Assembly: GCF_002803095.1 (NCBI RefSeq)
Contig: NZ_PGLR01000035.1
Span: forward strand, 1 to 62,565
Direction: 5' to 3'
Origin: Pseudomonas sp. ZH-FAD
GTDB lineage: Bacteria; Pseudomonadota; Gammaproteobacteria; Pseudomonadales; Pseudomonadaceae
Length of the DNA stretch: 62,565 bases
In this document: in pieces, positions 62,374 to 62,565 of the stretch
How positions within the stretch are numbered: position 1 is the first letter of the stretch
Layout: every line of letters starts with the position of its first letter
Translations under genes and position numbers: made by a program
Notes under the pieces: model-generated
What the model was told of the DNA's origin: nothing
The model's input: the letters and a program-made list of their open reading frames with translations, nothing else
Database searches by the model: none

Positions 62374-62565
62374 CTACATCAGGAAGATCGACGCCAACCC
62401 CAGGAAGATGAAGAAACCGCCGCTGTCGGTCATGGCAGTGATCATCACGCTGGCCCCCATGGCCGGGTCGCGCCCCAGGCGTGCCAGGGTCATGGGGATC
62501 AGCACCCCCATCAGCGCCGCAAGCAGCAGGTTGAGGGTCATGGCCGCCGTCATCACCACACCCAG
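62374..62565 (-). CDS. mgtE: MgtE-family magnesium transporter, 3' part (cut by the window edge)
   Basis: The visible part is the C-terminal membrane segment of MgtE: AAMTLNLLLAALMGVLIPMTLARLGRDPAMGASVMITAMTDSGGFFIFLGLASIFLM, which contains the family signature PxxLxRLGxDPAxxSxxxxTxxTD with the selectivity-filter Asp. The gene runs off the right edge, so start, N-domain and CBS domains are not seen. It converges with the NTF2-like gene, 6 bp apart. Confidence 0.93.
   Translation of the reverse strand: MGVVMTAAMTLNLLLAALMGVLIPMTLARLGRDPAMGASVMITAMTDSGGFFIFLGLASIFLM

Overview
The window is a contiguous stretch of a gamma-proteobacterial chromosome, almost certainly a Pseudomonas of the mendocina/oleovorans/alcaliphila type. 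The basis is high GC, Pseudomonas-type proteins (AmrZ, GacS, an OprD-family porin, RelA with an EFDD synthetase motif), and gene orders I remember from P. aeruginosa PAO1: mazG-relA-rlmD-cysM-[TonB receptor, two-component system]-gacS-ldhA-dinB-tRNA-fMet-rimO; ABC transporter-DsbA-trhO-bolA-DUF2059-fumC; and phnCDEFGHIJKLMNP next to amrZ. Species assignment and synteny are from memory, not from a search.

Layout. 1-600: end of an insertion sequence that truncates a DUF5610 gene. 601-8500: OprD-family porin, a Rof-like Rho antiterminator, DUF2058, then the minus-strand block mazG, relA, rlmD, cysM. 8.6-14.2 kb: an iron-siderophore uptake unit (periplasmic binding protein, TonB-dependent receptor, sensor kinase and response regulator). 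14.3-23.7 kb: gacS, ldhA, two small genes, dinB, two near-identical fMet tRNA genes each with its own promoter and terminator, rimO, a pseudouridine-synthase-like protein that seems to lack its catalytic Asp, and trmO. 23.7-28.7 kb: small monooxygenase and VOC genes, a 3 x 162-bp tandem repeat, a chemoreceptor, and a sodium/amino-acid symporter. 28.8-33.2 kb: tyrosine catabolism (hpd, hmgA, fahA, maiA) behind a TyrR/PhhR-like box. 33.2-35.7 kb: monooxygenase plus glutamine-amidotransferase-like gene with a divergent LysR regulator, then a repeat-rich spacer. 35.7-44.8 kb: ABC exporter, DsbA-like protein, trhO, bolA, DUF2059, DUF2804, fumC, flavodoxin-like oxidoreductase, MFS carrier. 44.9-55.7 kb: a complete C-P lyase (phosphonate) operon, phnC to phnP, preceded by an 11-bp-periodic Pho-box-like array. 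55.9-62.6 kb: amrZ, the sodium-pump oxaloacetate decarboxylase oadGAB, an AraC regulator divergent from an SDR/Atu4866/NTF2-like trio, and the 3' end of mgtE.

Most of the window is ordinary core genome. The unusual material lies in repeats. REP/REPIN palindromes sit inside operons (three in phn, one in the tyrosine operon). One REPIN of exactly 105 bp has gone into the phnN reading frame and kept it open, adding 35 codons. In two separate places the 3' tail of a gene has been duplicated together with the palindromic spacer behind it: the chemoreceptor tail as three 162-bp units, and the LysR tail as two copies 311 bp apart. I saw no CRISPR array, prophage, secretion system or obvious defence island.
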